In this document: one piece after another, positions 10,717-22,562 of the stretch | How the letters are laid out: the number at the start of each line of letters is the position of its first letter | Numbering within the stretch: the stretch's first letter is position 1 | Source of the DNA: Diploscapter coronatus | Taxonomy: Eukaryota > Nematoda > Chromadorea > Rhabditida > Rhabditidae | DNA: 64,000 nucleotides | Reading direction: 5' to 3' | Assembly (NCBI GenBank): GCA_964036155.1 | Contig: OZ038422.1 | Location: forward strand, 69,773,201-69,837,200 | The notes under the pieces: model-generated | Databases searched by the model: none | Told to the model about the DNA's origin: nothing | What the model saw: only the letters and a program-made list of their open reading frames with translations | Made by a program: the position numbers and the translations under genes

Positions 10717-13700
10717 ATGTCTTCATCTCAAACCAATCAGCCCACTCTGCATCTGTGCGACCTGCCCAACGACGTCCTCATCAACGTCTTCTCGAAGGCA
10801 TCGACCGGCGACGTACTCGCCGTCAAACAAGCCAACAAACGACTACATCGGGTTGTCGAACAGTACAATCTGGGCAGACCCAGTGTCGATGAATTCAGGT
10901 ATGATTCCGTTTCAATTCGTGATTTGGCTTTGCGTATTAGATATTGAGCATTATCAATCCAGAAATAGGTTGAAGCCAAAGGTAACTAAGAAATATCGTA
11001 GCATGAATAAAAGATTGTTGTCACCATTTTGAAATAGTGTTCTGAATATAAATAACGTATTCAAAATTAGAAAAAAAGATATAGCGATATTTCCTAATTA
11101 GCAGTGTATTAAATTTTTGACCACAATGATACGATGATCACGATATTTCTTAGCTACCCAAATTTTGTTTTATCAAAGCTAGTAGGCTAGACAAAGTCGC
11201 TTTATTATAATTTCTAAATTTTATTCGTATTTTCTAATGCGACACTTCTGCTATAGAATTTACGATTCAACCCATAAAATTTTCAACAACTATCAATCAA
11301 TGTGATTGAATTACGCAGTCAAGTGACAAGAACTATGGAAAGCAGATAATCCTTTGATTTTAATGAATGACATTTGAACGTTTGGCTCTGAGCCTTCGAC
11401 CATACAAACACACACGAGAAAGCGATCAGTCAGGCAAGCAAAGTGACAGATCTGATTACACTGACAAGTTGAGCATGGAACTGTTTGTGCAAGAAGAGAG
11501 GGAAAGTACTGAGTGAGAGATTCTGATAAGCGATAAGCCCGTCATGCGTAGAAGAGGTTCCTTGTTGACGAAAAGTGAAAACGAACAAAATAAATTCCAA
11601 ACGGAGACTTGACCGGCAAATTGCAGTGTCGAAATGCGCACGAATTGCAAGAGAGTTGTGCCGATCGGAAGAATACAAATGAAGCCGGCAAAGGAATCCG
11701 GCAGAAGGATTGTAGTCACCATGAAGCGGAAGGGGAGGGTCAAGCAGATTGTCGAGGAAACTGAATATGAACAAGGACCTAGCCGAGCCATTGACCATCA
11801 GCTCAGGAAAGTAGGGAAATCCTGTAAATAGAAACAAACTTATCCTTTATTTTTCAGATTGAATCGACTTCTAAGCTCTCTTTCGACGGCATCTGCATCA
11901 ACTCCGAATTCGTTCAAGGTCTTCTGTCCAAACTAAATCGTCTTCGGTTAGTCACTCGTCATTACTTCTCATTTTGACAGCTGTTCTCTTGCTCCATCAA
12001 TTCCTTTATCAGTGCTTGCACTTTTCTGTTTATGTTCTGTTTTCTTTTCCTGGGTTGACATTCATTTGGCAGGGTTCCAAACAGTCCAAATGCAGCCAAA
12101 TGTGGCGCCATCTTCCCGGAATCGCATCACAAACAGCTCGCTCGAATCACCGAGCCACGCGCCGTCATTCAAACTCTGTATGCAAGTTGTATTCTATCAG
12201 CTGAGCCTCCTTCAAATGCCCTAATCTTCTTTTTCTCATCATGCGCACAGATTGACACATTCACATTCATATGCTTCTTCTCCTTCTTTACATTATCTGC
12301 TTATTTCTACTCATATTTCATCATCCCTCTTTCTCTGTGAACGACACTTTCCTTGCCTCCAGCTCGCACGTGTCATTCTCCATTTCTAACACCTAAATAG
12401 AGCTGTTTTGTCGAGCATGAAATTCCATAAAAGTGGAGAGCCCGTACAAATAAGCCGATAAAGCTGATAAGGAGCGGTACACCAGCTGTTTTTCAGAATA
12501 GTTTGAAATGTTATGTCGAAAAAAGATCTAAATTTCAAAACGATAGTAAAAAAGCCAGAAAATTTGAATATTTATGACGAAGATCAGCTATATGTTTATT
12601 TTTTGAACTACTAACTTTTATACCATGTTTTATTTTGAAACGTTCGTGGAAGGGACGTGTCGGTGAGGGTAGTTCTAGCCCTAAGAGGAGAAACAGCATT
12701 TAAAGAGAAGAGGGACGAGACAAGGTTAGAGAAATCAAAGACGCACAGACAGGGAGGGAAGACTTCAAATCGATAGTCGATGGGTAGTTGAATTGAGGGA
12801 GAGAAGGAAATGGAGAGAAAAAAAGAAATTCCAAGGTTCCGCGCGCTTATTCACCACTCCTCTCCCTCCACGGGTATTTCATTTGGAAAAAAAACTTTGT
12901 ACACCAATACGCAAATTATTAGATCTTACAAAGCCTCAGAAATTTTATCACTTTAAAAAGATATTTTTCTGTGGAATAAATAAATAATGAAAAATGCATA
13001 TTTTAAAGTGAGACAGATTGAATTTGGTATAAGACATATTACAAAATGTCGAAATCATCAGGCTTGTTGTATCCGATTTAACCCGACGTATCGGATCGCA
13101 AATTTTTCGATCCGCCAACAAGCCTGGAACTTACGGAACTATTCTTTTCCATACAACTTCTTACAATTATTAACTATTGCGTTCCATCTTTTTTCCTTCG
13201 TTCCGTTAGTCCCAAAATAAAAACCATTTCATCATTTCACTATGCTTGCGCTAATCATTACGGCAAATCCAGCTTTTTCGAAAATATCTTCAAAGAGTAG
13301 TAATTAGTGATGTAAAGGTCGATTAATTGCCTTTTATATAGACAATTTTTGCTCATTAATTTACAATCACGCTCATAATTAATCTTATTTCAGATCTGTT
13401 GTATCAGTCACCCTAACACTTTGTCGCATTGACCTGGAAGAATCTGAATGGGTGAAATTTCTGAACTCGATGCCGATTGAATCACTTTCCCTGGATTTCT
13501 GCACAATCAACAGTTCACTCATTTCGGATAAGGTTAGTAGAAAAGAACACAGACGGATAGGCTAAGGGAATGAGTAAGCAGAAAGAGAATGTTTGCTGGC
13601 CTGAGTCTAAGTCTAAGTCAAAGACACTTAGACATGCTGCCTGCCAACCTATCAGATGCTGTCATCGGCTGTCATCTATTCCTTCCATTCTCCATTCCCC

Positions 13701-14557
13701 CATTTCACCCTTCCCCCTTACGTGACAGCCTGGGGATGAGAGGATGAATGAAGGAGAATGCAGGAGCTAAGTTGGAAACGAGCTATGACACCATTTTGTT
13801 AGCAGAAAAAGCGTTGAAATCGAGAATGATATTGCTTATGGTTCAGCCTGAAATTATCTAAATTTTCGCTATAATTTTGAAAAATTTACGATTCGACAAA
13901 TCTCGAATGTGAGTTTTGGATTCGAATTTCGAAATTTTTCTATGAAGTTTCAGTTTCGAAAGTTTTGAAATTCGAGATTCGAACAACTTTTATGCTAATT
14001 TTTTCAAATTAGAAACTCAGTAGTTTAGCAAGAACGATTATGTGAGGGTGAAGCATGAGAATAGAATTACAAACAAATTGAAAATTTGGCTATATCTGGA
14101 AACAATCTGTTTCAGACTCTTCTGCCGCTCAGCTCTCTACGCTCCCTTCGGATTCAGCCTCGAGGACTGATCCATTTGCCTTTGCTGACAGATTCACTTC
14201 TTCATCACTGGACAAGTCGACAGTCCAACGATTTCGTTCACACTCTGCATCTGTACAACTGCACTACTGAAATATCAACAGAAGGGATCCTGGAATTCTT
14301 ACAGGTTCAAATAGACATAAATTGTGAAATAACAAGCAAATGTTTAGGTGTTACCTCCGAATATAAAGGGAGACTTCGATTTCGGACGAATCCATCCAGA
14401 AGCGCAAAACGAGGGTCATTTGATGCGGTTGCTGCTGAGCTGTGGAAGCTGGATGAATGTGAAGGACGACTGGAGATCCAGACGAGTCGAGATCAAGACG
14501 CCAATCAAGGCTATTGCATTCAATCTAGTCGGCATCGAACCTCCTGCGTCTCAATAG
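10717..14557 (+). CDS. F-box domain protein
   Basis: Exons 10717-10898, 11627-11810, 11858-11946, 13394-13532, 14116-14304 and 14348-14557 join with consistent phases to a 330-residue protein. Residues about 11-50 (LHLCDLPNDVLINVFSKAS..., AVKQANKRLHRVV) are an F-box, the Skp1-binding motif of SCF ubiquitin ligases. The rest carries leucine-rich, LRR-like stretches such as PIESLSLDFCTIN and SSLRSLRIQ, suggesting a substrate-recognition module like those of nematode F-box families. The ATG at 10717 is chosen because the F-box follows at once and a CT-rich leader precedes it. An AATAAA lies at 14894-14899. Introns are 728, 47, 1447, 583 and 43 nt. The gene is convergent with the ShKT gene. The family call is good; the substrate is unknown. 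Confidence 0.8.
13059..13126. repeat. 68-bp palindromic MITE (CAGGC family)
   Basis: It begins CAGGCTTGTTG and ends CAACAAGCCTG, a perfect 11-bp terminal inverted repeat, with a second inverted pair CGGATCG / CGATCCG inside. Flanking octamers GAAATCAT and GAACTTAC agree at five of eight positions. It sits in an intron of the F-box gene. Confidence 0.55.
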
Positions 14558-14952
14558 AAGTAGAGACTTCACTTGTTATCATTTTGTATCGTTTTTATTG
14601 TGTGTGAAATAGTATCAACAAACTTACAATTCTTCTAATTTCTTTCAATATTACTGAGTCATCATATCGAATAACGTTTATTTTATTTTGAAAAGTTAGT
14701 CCATGAATCTACTCGTTTATTTATTTTTATCAAAAATATTAAAAATCCATTATCTCAGAACTGCTTGTAAATTCATTTTGTTTTTGGATTCTTTTCTTAC
14801 GGGTTGTTTTCTCTGGCATTCCATTATCTTTATTTCCATTCAATAATTGTTAGATTGCATTTTGTACATATATTTTACATATTGTTACTAAATAATAAAT
14901 CTAGATTTGAACGAAGTATGGAATGTAGGATATGATTGTTGCCTCAGAGGTT

Positions 14953-16442
14953 TTAGCAGATTTTGCAGGTAGTTGTGCACTGCTTCTTTTGTTCAGAAGT
15001 GTAGAATGTGCTCGCACAGAAATTGTTCTAGAATGGAATAATCATTATTAATTTGTTACACATTCGTTTGGCATATAAATAATTTACCAGATTCCATTTA
15101 GCGCAGTGAGGTGAAGTATCCGGCTTGTATGAAGTACAACCGCCGACAGGAGGAGGAGGAGGAGGAGGAACAATTCCTCCGTTATTGTTGTTATTTCCAT
15201 TGTTAGGAGTTGGATCAGCCGGAGGTTGAATATCGCATCTATTGCAACTACGACGACAATTTGTCTTAAATTTTCGAATGCCAATCATTCCTAATAACTC
15301 ATAAATTTACATTCACGAAATCTTGCATCCTTATGTCACTGCAGGCCTTAGGATCTAATGGACAAGAGGGTTCAACGTCGATGCATCCATTCATCAAACA
15401 CATTCCGCATTTCTAAACTATCAATTCTTAGAAAATCTTTTTTCAAAAACCGAACCGCCGGACAATAATCAGCGATTTTCTGTCGAAGTTCAACGTCGAG
15501 ACACATGTCTGGAGTCACCTTCGAACAGTCGATTTGTATCGCTAAATATGCAAAATTTTGATAGATACTTGAATAAATTTACTTACTGACTATATTTTTG
15601 CAGGTGTATGCAGCTCTAAAACATCTTTGGTTTAATTTAATTTGTGAATAAAATGAAATCATTTTGTTCTTATAATGTAAGATTATTACGTTTGACAGCA
15701 ATAACCACAGTATCGGGGACAAGCTAGAATAGCCATGTTCTTTTGAATTTGACTGATTCCCTTTCCTCTTTCCTGAAAATTTATATTTTTCGTATTCATT
15801 TCTGCAACTTCAGTTACTTACCAATCCATAGCAACTCAATGGTCGCGGCATATTTATGTTGGCAACGACTGGAGGGTCATTTCCAGCTCCTTTGAATAAG
15901 GCAGCACATGCTTCATCGCTCAACATATTATCACAGGCTATTGAATTGTAATCGAATACTATCTGAAAATATTCAAGTCTATGAAAATAAAACAAAAAAT
16001 GTAAAAAAAATTACCAATCCGGAATTTTCGCCTTGTGTTTCGATCCTAAAATTCTCAATTTTTGATTGCATAATGATGATGGTAGTTAGACTATAAATTT
16101 TACGGCAATTTGAAAAAGTTGTTGCAAACAAACTTGTATGGGAAAAGATTCGTTTCCCTACCAAGGGTAAACAACTTCGATTGCGAATAAATTCGATGTC
16201 GAAAATTTTCAAATCAAAACTTCGCACACATTTGTTCTCTATCATACCTTATCCTATCTTGCAAATAATTACGCAACTTTTGCAACTATTTATTTCAGAT
16301 TGTCATATTTACTATTTGCATTGCGCTTTTAAATAATTTAACTTTCAACGACTAACCTAGTGCAATTCCAGTCATCGACAAGATTTCCTGCTTGACAAGT
16401 TGAAAAAATGCAGAAAATAGCACTGATAAAAAGTAGCAACAT
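14953..16442 (-). CDS. secreted protein with four ShKT-type domains
   Basis: Exons (minus strand, 5' to 3'): 16357-16442, 16015-16045, 15822-15962, 15690-15772, 15587-15615, 15456-15541, 15311-15412, 15088-15264, 14953-15027. All phases agree and give 269 residues. Residues 1-18 (MLLLFISAIFCIFSTCQA) are a signal peptide. Four cysteine modules follow, ending CPRYCGYC (about 105-111), CPAKCGMC (150-157), CRRSCNRC (189-196) and CTTTCKIC (262-269), the C-x3-C-x2-C signature of ShKT domains (PF01549). Modules 3 and 4 are separated by an Asn- and Pro-rich linker. ShKT proteins in nematodes are secreted; some block potassium channels and others act in cuticle or immune functions, so no specific role can be assigned. 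Two exons are only 31 and 29 nt. The intron before exon 8 uses a TTTAAG acceptor, chosen because it restores the third module. Confidence 0.8.
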
Positions 16443-16982
16443 GAATTTCGGAATAATTGAAACAAAGCAACAAAATTGGCAATGGACAGCGGAAATGGAA
16501 AGGGGCTTTTATGTAAGCGACAAGTAGCTGACCAAATACAGTCAGTGACGCTGAAACAAGGGAATTGGCAGAGGGGAGGGAGATGGTCATTGTCAATTGA
16601 AACGGATGAAGAGGACTGCAGCCAGGACAAACAAACCCAAATGACGAAATGATGGAATTGAGCACGCAGCTCCATTTTTCCATTCCCGCTTTGTTATTGT
16701 TTTCATACACATTTAGGTGATGGACTAGGGATTTCAACAACAGAATATACAATTCGTTCATAGGAAATTTGGCAATTTTAAGCTAATGATGAATGATGAA
16801 TAACTAATTAAATAATCAAGCAAGTAAGTTCCTCTGCCGTTCATTTTCTTATTCTCTTTATTTTCATCTGACTGTAGAACAGTTCGGATGAAAGTGGGAG
16901 GGATAAAGCTTTATGCTGATGAATTTTCCAAACATGAGAACTAAATAAAGACCTTGTTCTAACTTGAATAATTGTTGAAATA

Positions 16983-17183
16983 CAATAGTCGCGAAAAGTT
17001 TGAAACAATCACGATTACGATTAAGTTTGCTACACCCTCAAATTGTAATCTGATTTAGACATAAATTTGTACACATTCGGCTCACTTAATCGTAAATTCC
17101 TACAAGATAAAAAAGTTTACTATTTGCAGGAGTAGTGGACTTAATTTATAATTGCAATTGTTCCAAGCTTTTGATCGCCACTG
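16983..17183. mobile_element. Tc1/mariner-type MITE, 201 bp
   Basis: The left end CAATAGTCGCGAAAAG and the reverse-complemented right end CAGTGGCGATCAAAAGC align with each other over about 40 bp, running on to ATTAAG in both. TA dinucleotides flank both ends (16981-16982 and 17184-17185), the Tc1/mariner target duplication. There is no coding capacity. It lies between the ShKT gene and the membrane-protein gene. Confidence 0.65.
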
Positions 17184-17355
17184 TATATAGACTAGAAGTA
17201 TAATGGCATATTATAGGACTTTTCTTTATCAAACTCATTATAAAGTTCGTTAAGATTTTTAAAAGCTTTTATTCTGACATGCTTTTCATTCAAACACTAT
17301 TAATTTTAACGAATAATTATCGGGTCGTATAAGAATAACGTAATCGACGAGATCC

Positions 17356-19169
17356 TCAAGCAAGCGTTGATTTCGAGAGGCTTCCGACTTTGCTCGTTGT
17401 CAGAGCTGCAAAAATGATAAAACTATAAGAAAGTTCATGACGAAAGTCGATATTACCCGTAATTGCAGACAGTTTGATTTGGTCTGGAGCCAGATGCTTG
17501 ATGAAGTACTGATCCAGCATATCTACCACTCCTCAAATGCATAACACGGTTAAAAATATCGAGAAATTTCATTCAAAAATGTCTACTCTTTTCAAACATG
17601 ATTGGTTACCTTGAACGATTGCGATGACGAGAGTGATAATAGGATATGTTTGCTCGGAATGATAGACAACCGAGATAATTGCAGAAATGAATAGGGCTAG
17701 TTTGATTGCCAACTGAAGGAATGGTTGATTTTGTTGATTTTAATTGTAGTGACTCAATCGTCCCACCTTGAAGAAACTGATGACGTCTCTGAGCCACCAC
17801 CTGCGCTGCGTCTTCGTGTCGATGAACTTGATGAGTTTCTCGAGCGTTTCATTCACTCTTCCGATTCTCTCTTTCAGCGAATGCTGCAATTCAATCATTT
17901 CTCATCGTTACTTTTTTAGAGTTTTATGCTCTTATCATCATCTCAATCCAACCTCATCAACAGTTGACACTCCAACCTTTGCATCTGCAAACTCCTTCCC
18001 TGCAGCATCTCTATGAATCACCTGGTGCTGTGGCTGTTGACCGTGGGTCGATGAAGGAGCAGCTGTTTCCTAAAATTCTACTATAATAAAAGGGTCGTCT
18101 ATCATAACTGTATGGGGTTTCGACTTCATGATATTCAAAACGTCGATTTTTTTCAATTTTGGGAGACAATCACTTGGATTTCTACATCGATTTAGAAAGC
18201 TAAATAAATAAAAAATGAAGATATGACTCTGAATTTTCAAAAAGTTTCAACTTTTCATTGCTCTGAAATTTTCGAAACCATACATCCTTGTTCTTGGTGT
18301 TGGATCGAAGTCGAGTTGCCTGCGAGGAATTGTCTTTCAATTCATAGAGAATCCTCCACAAAGAAACCAGATCATAAGCCACATCTCGCAGCATCTCTGC
18401 TTCTTCCGGGTAGATGTTCAGCTGGTCGTGCACTGCAATATTTGTTTTATTCAAAAAGGAGATTTTAGCCACGAATATGTCGTAATTTCCGTCTCGATAA
18501 TTTCCAAGAAACTCTTTGAATTTTAGTCATGTTGAATTTTATGTAATCTCGTCGCCGTCTAATAAACTCACTCATTAATTTGTTGAGTCCTTGTATTGCC
18601 TCTTTGACCTGAAATATGGATCAAATCATACCTTCAAAGAAAATATACGAATCCCCTTCTATGTAAGTTTTACTGAAATTATCACCACTATGGCAGTCTC
18701 CTTGACATGCTTCTTGTGCAGTTCCCTATCCAATTCGAGCGAGAGAATCATTAATCTTTCTTGTGTCTGGAACAAATATCCTTCCTTTGTGATGCTTCCA
18801 GACAACCTACTTGAATGAGTTGGACTTTGAGAGGCCGCAGAGCTTCGATGAAAGCCCCCTGTCGATTTCCGAAGATGTCGCACGTTTTATCGTAACAGGA
18901 CCATTTGGGTGGCTTCTCGTTAATAACCACGCCTCCCACGTCCGAAATGCCGTCTGTGCTAAAAGCAGCAGAATCAAAGTAAAAGAAATAACTTCTGAAT
19001 GATTTTTGCCTTAGACGGTAAGATAAAATTTCAGTAATTATTTTTTATCCTGACAAAACTAGTTATTATACCCAGTTTGAGAAGCTGTTGGTTGAACCGT
19101 GATGGGACTGGGTGAGCGAGGAGCCTCTTCATCCTCCTGATGATGATGGAAGGCTGGGTTGTCTGTCAT
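17356..19169 (-). CDS. unrecognised protein with two C-terminal membrane segments
   Basis: Exons (minus): 19072-19169, 18811-18958, 18689-18766, 18572-18608, 18284-18432, 17953-18069, 17767-17883, 17610-17712, 17457-17531, 17356-17405. Phases agree throughout and give 323 residues. There is no signal peptide. The N-terminus is acidic with a His run and Ser-Pro sites. Residues about 50-170 are predicted helical (KWSCYDKTCDIFG, then LKVQLIQTQERLMILSLELD). Residues about 249-265 (LAIKLALFISAIISVVY) and 270-285 (TYPIITLVIAIVQGVV) are hydrophobic, so the protein is probably anchored in an internal membrane with a large cytosolic N-terminal part. The third exon's donor could be 3 nt later. A TTTATT at 17267-17272 could be its poly(A) signal on the minus strand. 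I do not recognise the family. Confidence 0.7.
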
Positions 19170-19547
19170 CCTTGCACAGCTAGCAGTGAATGAGACAGGC
19201 AATGGTACATCAGCTGGGTGAATTTGCCAATTCGAATAAGATTAAAATCGATGGATTAGATGTGTCGAAATGTGAACTGGACAAACGAAGATTTGCGAAT
19301 GATTTTGCAATGACCAGAATGAGCAATGCATTGACTGCATTATAAGTGTGGAGCCAGGAACGAATGCATCGATCTGAATACGAGCTGCGATAAGGCCTTC
19401 CTGTGCGCTTCCCCATTTCTCATAGTCGTTTCTTTTGTTTACTTTCGATGCACCTTACGATCAAAATAAAACAATCCATTCACAACTTAAGATTCAAGTT
19501 TCCGGCAGAATATTCAACAAGCGGGCAACATCTAACTAGACATAATC

Positions 19548-19628
19548 AGGGTGTTAATCTGGATCCGACCCGAAAATTTCGGGTCGAATGGGGTCGGGTC
19601 GTAAAATTTTAACCCATCAACATCCCTG
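19548..19628. repeat. 81-bp hAT-type MITE with 8-bp target duplication
   Basis: The element, counted from the C at 19547, begins CAGGGTGTTAATCTGG and ends AACATCCCTG; in reverse complement the right end is CAGGGATGTT. It is flanked exactly by GACATAAT on both sides (19539-19546 and 19629-19636). The interior has the palindromic core CGACCCGAAAATTTCGGGTCG-like sequence. Confidence 0.65.
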
Positions 19629-20134
19629 GACATAATTAAAAATATCACTTTTAGAAAAAAAAATTAGATTTTTATCAACTTTTTCATTTAATTTAGACAC
19701 TAACTGATGAATTGAAATTAAACAATTTTGTATAGTTTTGGTTACAAGATTTTAGTTTTCTACTACGAAATATTGCTGATGTAATATTGTGATGATGAAA
19801 TGCCTGATCATTCGCTTCAGTTTGACCTGATTGACTTTTACACTAGTTAAACCGCACATCTAAAGTTGAACATTATCAGTTTCTAACTAAATGAACTAAT
19901 TTTCCAAACTATTTGAACGCTCAATGATAAATTTCAATATTTACTTATTTGCTGCCAGCCAATCGGTCAATCTCTTCACGCCTCTTATTCTCTGCATCTC
20001 TATTTCGATATTTCTGCCATATAAATTGGACAGTTATCGATCTTTTCTCTTCACTCCGCTGACCATTCATTCACTCATTCATTCTCCATTTCAATTCCCA
20101 TTTCATTCCTTATTAGTCTCTCATTTCCACTCCA

Positions 20135-22318
20135 ATGCCGGACTGCTCTTCAGCTCTGTCTGCAGTCATCGAATGTCATACTCCTTCTCTGGATGAACTC
20201 AAACAGGTACAACATCATCAGGGAGAGAAACCGTCAAAGCTTTGTCTTTGTATTTGAGGGTTTCGAGGTTCTTGTTCGAAGTTGACTTTGGTGTTTAGAA
20301 AAATTGAATCATTGTCTTCGCTTTTGTTTCTGATTTTTTTCAAATTCAAACCTTTCCCAGTTCCTAACCAGGGTGTTTAGATTCGGAATAGCTATTATGA
20401 TTTCTCGCCATGAAAATAAATCGGATGCAAAAATAGTTAATTCCGTTCCTAATTTTCAACTCTAAAGGGCTAAACAGTCTTGAATATGATTACACATCGA
20501 AAATTCATGTTCAGAACAAAAAGCTAAATATTTTCAGGTTTTTGAGACTTCTCTGCGAGAAAATTTCCAACATGTTCAAGTAGGCATCGTCAAATGCCCT
20601 GGTAATGAATTATTTCCCATGAGAAAACGCACAAATTTGTACGTCTGCTTCAGATACAAGTGAGCCTCCTTTCGAAATGACTTCGACTGGTTTCGGAAAA
20701 GACATGAGAATTGCCGAGGTTGGAGGACCTGGGAATATCTACCCTGTTGTCAGAAAGGAAAATCAATTCAGTTTCAAAGTAATACAGATCTTAGTTGATT
20801 GATAAAATTGTTGTACATCGTCAGAAAATTGCTGAAGTGTGTCAGTTGCCAGATGGACATGTTATGGGGCCTGGAGCAGGGCCTTGGCCAATTATTGGGG
20901 TGAATTGCGAGATGGTTGCTGATGCAAACTGTGCAGTGAATCAGGTTAGATTATTACGGTGAAAGCGATGATAAGACATCTGGCGGCAACAGCAATATGA
21001 CGGCAGAGCAGCATAGACTGCACGCGTTTTGTTAATACAATATGGTGGCACGATTTTTATCAAATAACATCATTCATCTATAGAAAATCGCGCCACCATT
21101 TTGCAACTGCGGCTCCTAGAAAAAGACTGGAATACCGATTTTGTTTTCTTTTCTTCTCTTGCTTCTTCATACTATTTTTTAGAAAACTGGTGTCTTTTTC
21201 TATGGGCCGTTTTTAGCATGTTCAAACTATACCGATTTTAATCTGGTCTTCATAAGTTTTCACTCAACTTTAACGCATGATTTAACTATTGCAGTTCGAA
21301 ACACGAGTCATCAAAATTGACGAATCGACAGAGAAGGGGTACGAGCTGAGCAGAACGAGCGAGCCGACGTTCAATCTGCTGGCGAATCTCGCGATCAGCA
21401 AACCGAACGACAGATCGAGCGATGTCGGTATGACAGAGCAAAACTGAAAACGAATTCAAAGAGCATTCCTTTTCAAGTCCACTTCAAATGCTCTGTTCGA
21501 ACTGGAAAGAAGAATCTACCGGAGACGATTCGACAAGGACTGGCAACCAAATTCGGCAACACTCCCGTGTCCATGGCCGGGGTCTTCATTCTCGACAATG
21601 GAAAGGCGAAAATCCACGTCATGCCCGACTTTCCGAGTTGTGCTTGGGGACATGAAAAGGAGGTGAAAAAAATTGATAAGGCGATCAAAACTACAATAAA
21701 TTCTGATCGGGTTGGTGTACAATTTTCAACAAAAAAGAATATCTGCAGCAGGTGGTTGGGTTTGAAAATCAATTTCTTTGTACTGAAAATCGCATGCATG
21801 CTAATTTCTGCAATCTGTTTTGTATTGAGAAACTTATTGAAGATCAGCCACCTGCTTCAGGTATTCACTTTTGTTCAAAAAGTTGCATAAATCCACTAAA
21901 CATTTTTTACATGTCCAAATGCGCCTACTTTTATCCTGAAATTCGACGGAACCTGAAAGGGTTCCCTTGTGAAATTAATGAAATCTTGCTGCAGGTAAAC
22001 GAATGGTTGCGTTTCTTCGAGATGCCTGGCCCTCTTGTCAATGTCTCTGTCATCCATTCCTACGACCCAGGCCACAAGTTAGTTGCTTTGGAGAACGATG
22101 CAAACTCAGATTTCATCTTCTGCAGGTTACGCCTTGAACATACTCACTGCTATTCGAGCCAGAATCAAGGTGACGGAGGCCATTATCACTACGACGTCTC
22201 TCCGGAGACTGTCAGCTACGAAGGATGGTATGTTGACTTATTGCTAGGGTTTCATCATAACGTCGTGCATTTCAGGTTTGCACCTGCACAGAAAATCTAC
22301 CGTATCGATGAAATCTGA
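20135..22318 (+). CDS. C11orf54-like ester hydrolase (DUF1907)
   Basis: Exons 20135-20206, 20538-20601, 20654-20778, 20825-20944, 21295-21427, 21478-21662, 21995-22077, 22126-22227 and 22276-22318 join in phase to 308 residues, close to the about 315 of the human protein. Conserved blocks include RIAEVGGPGNIYP, PGAGPWPIIGVN, LPETIRQGLATKFGNTPVSM, and the metal site RLEHTHCYSSQ followed by GGHYHYD. His266 and His268 plus a His near 280 match the zinc ligands described for human C11orf54 (PTD012), a monomeric zinc protein with ester-hydrolase activity in vitro. The fold domain is PF08925. The physiological substrate is not settled in the family. An AATAAA lies at 22557-22562, after a MITE in the 3' region. 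One intron (21428-21477) uses a TTCAAG acceptor. Confidence 0.92.
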
Positions 22319-22336
22319 AAATCGTCAGCATTCAAC

Positions 22337-22499
22337 CAGGCTTCCTTAAAATTTAGTTTTTCTGGGACGGGGACGAACGGGAACTGATTTAATTTCCTGA
22401 AGATGGGACGGAGATGAGTGAGTGTTTGAAAACTTAGATGGAAGGGGGTTCATTTTTTCACGCTTTGAACGGAGGACGGGTAAATCTTAAGGAAGCCTG
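22337..22499. repeat. hAT-type MITE with perfect 8-bp target duplication
   Basis: It begins CAGGCTTCCTTAAAATTTA and ends with the reverse complement CAGGCTTCCTTAAGATTTA, an inverted repeat of about 19 bp with one mismatch. CATTCAAC flanks it on both sides (22329-22336 and 22500-22507). It lies between the DUF1907 stop codon and its poly(A) signal, so it is probably transcribed in the 3' UTR. Confidence 0.75.
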
Positions 22500-22562
22500 C
22501 ATTCAACAAATCTTCATATTCCAGTACAAAAGTTATGCTCTAAAGTCCAAATATCGAATAAA

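Noticed and set aside
16352..16761. Minus-strand frames of 107-129 codons upstream of the ShKT start
   Set aside because: They overlap the ShKT first exon or its CT-rich leader and show no domain; the signal peptide at 16442 is the better start.
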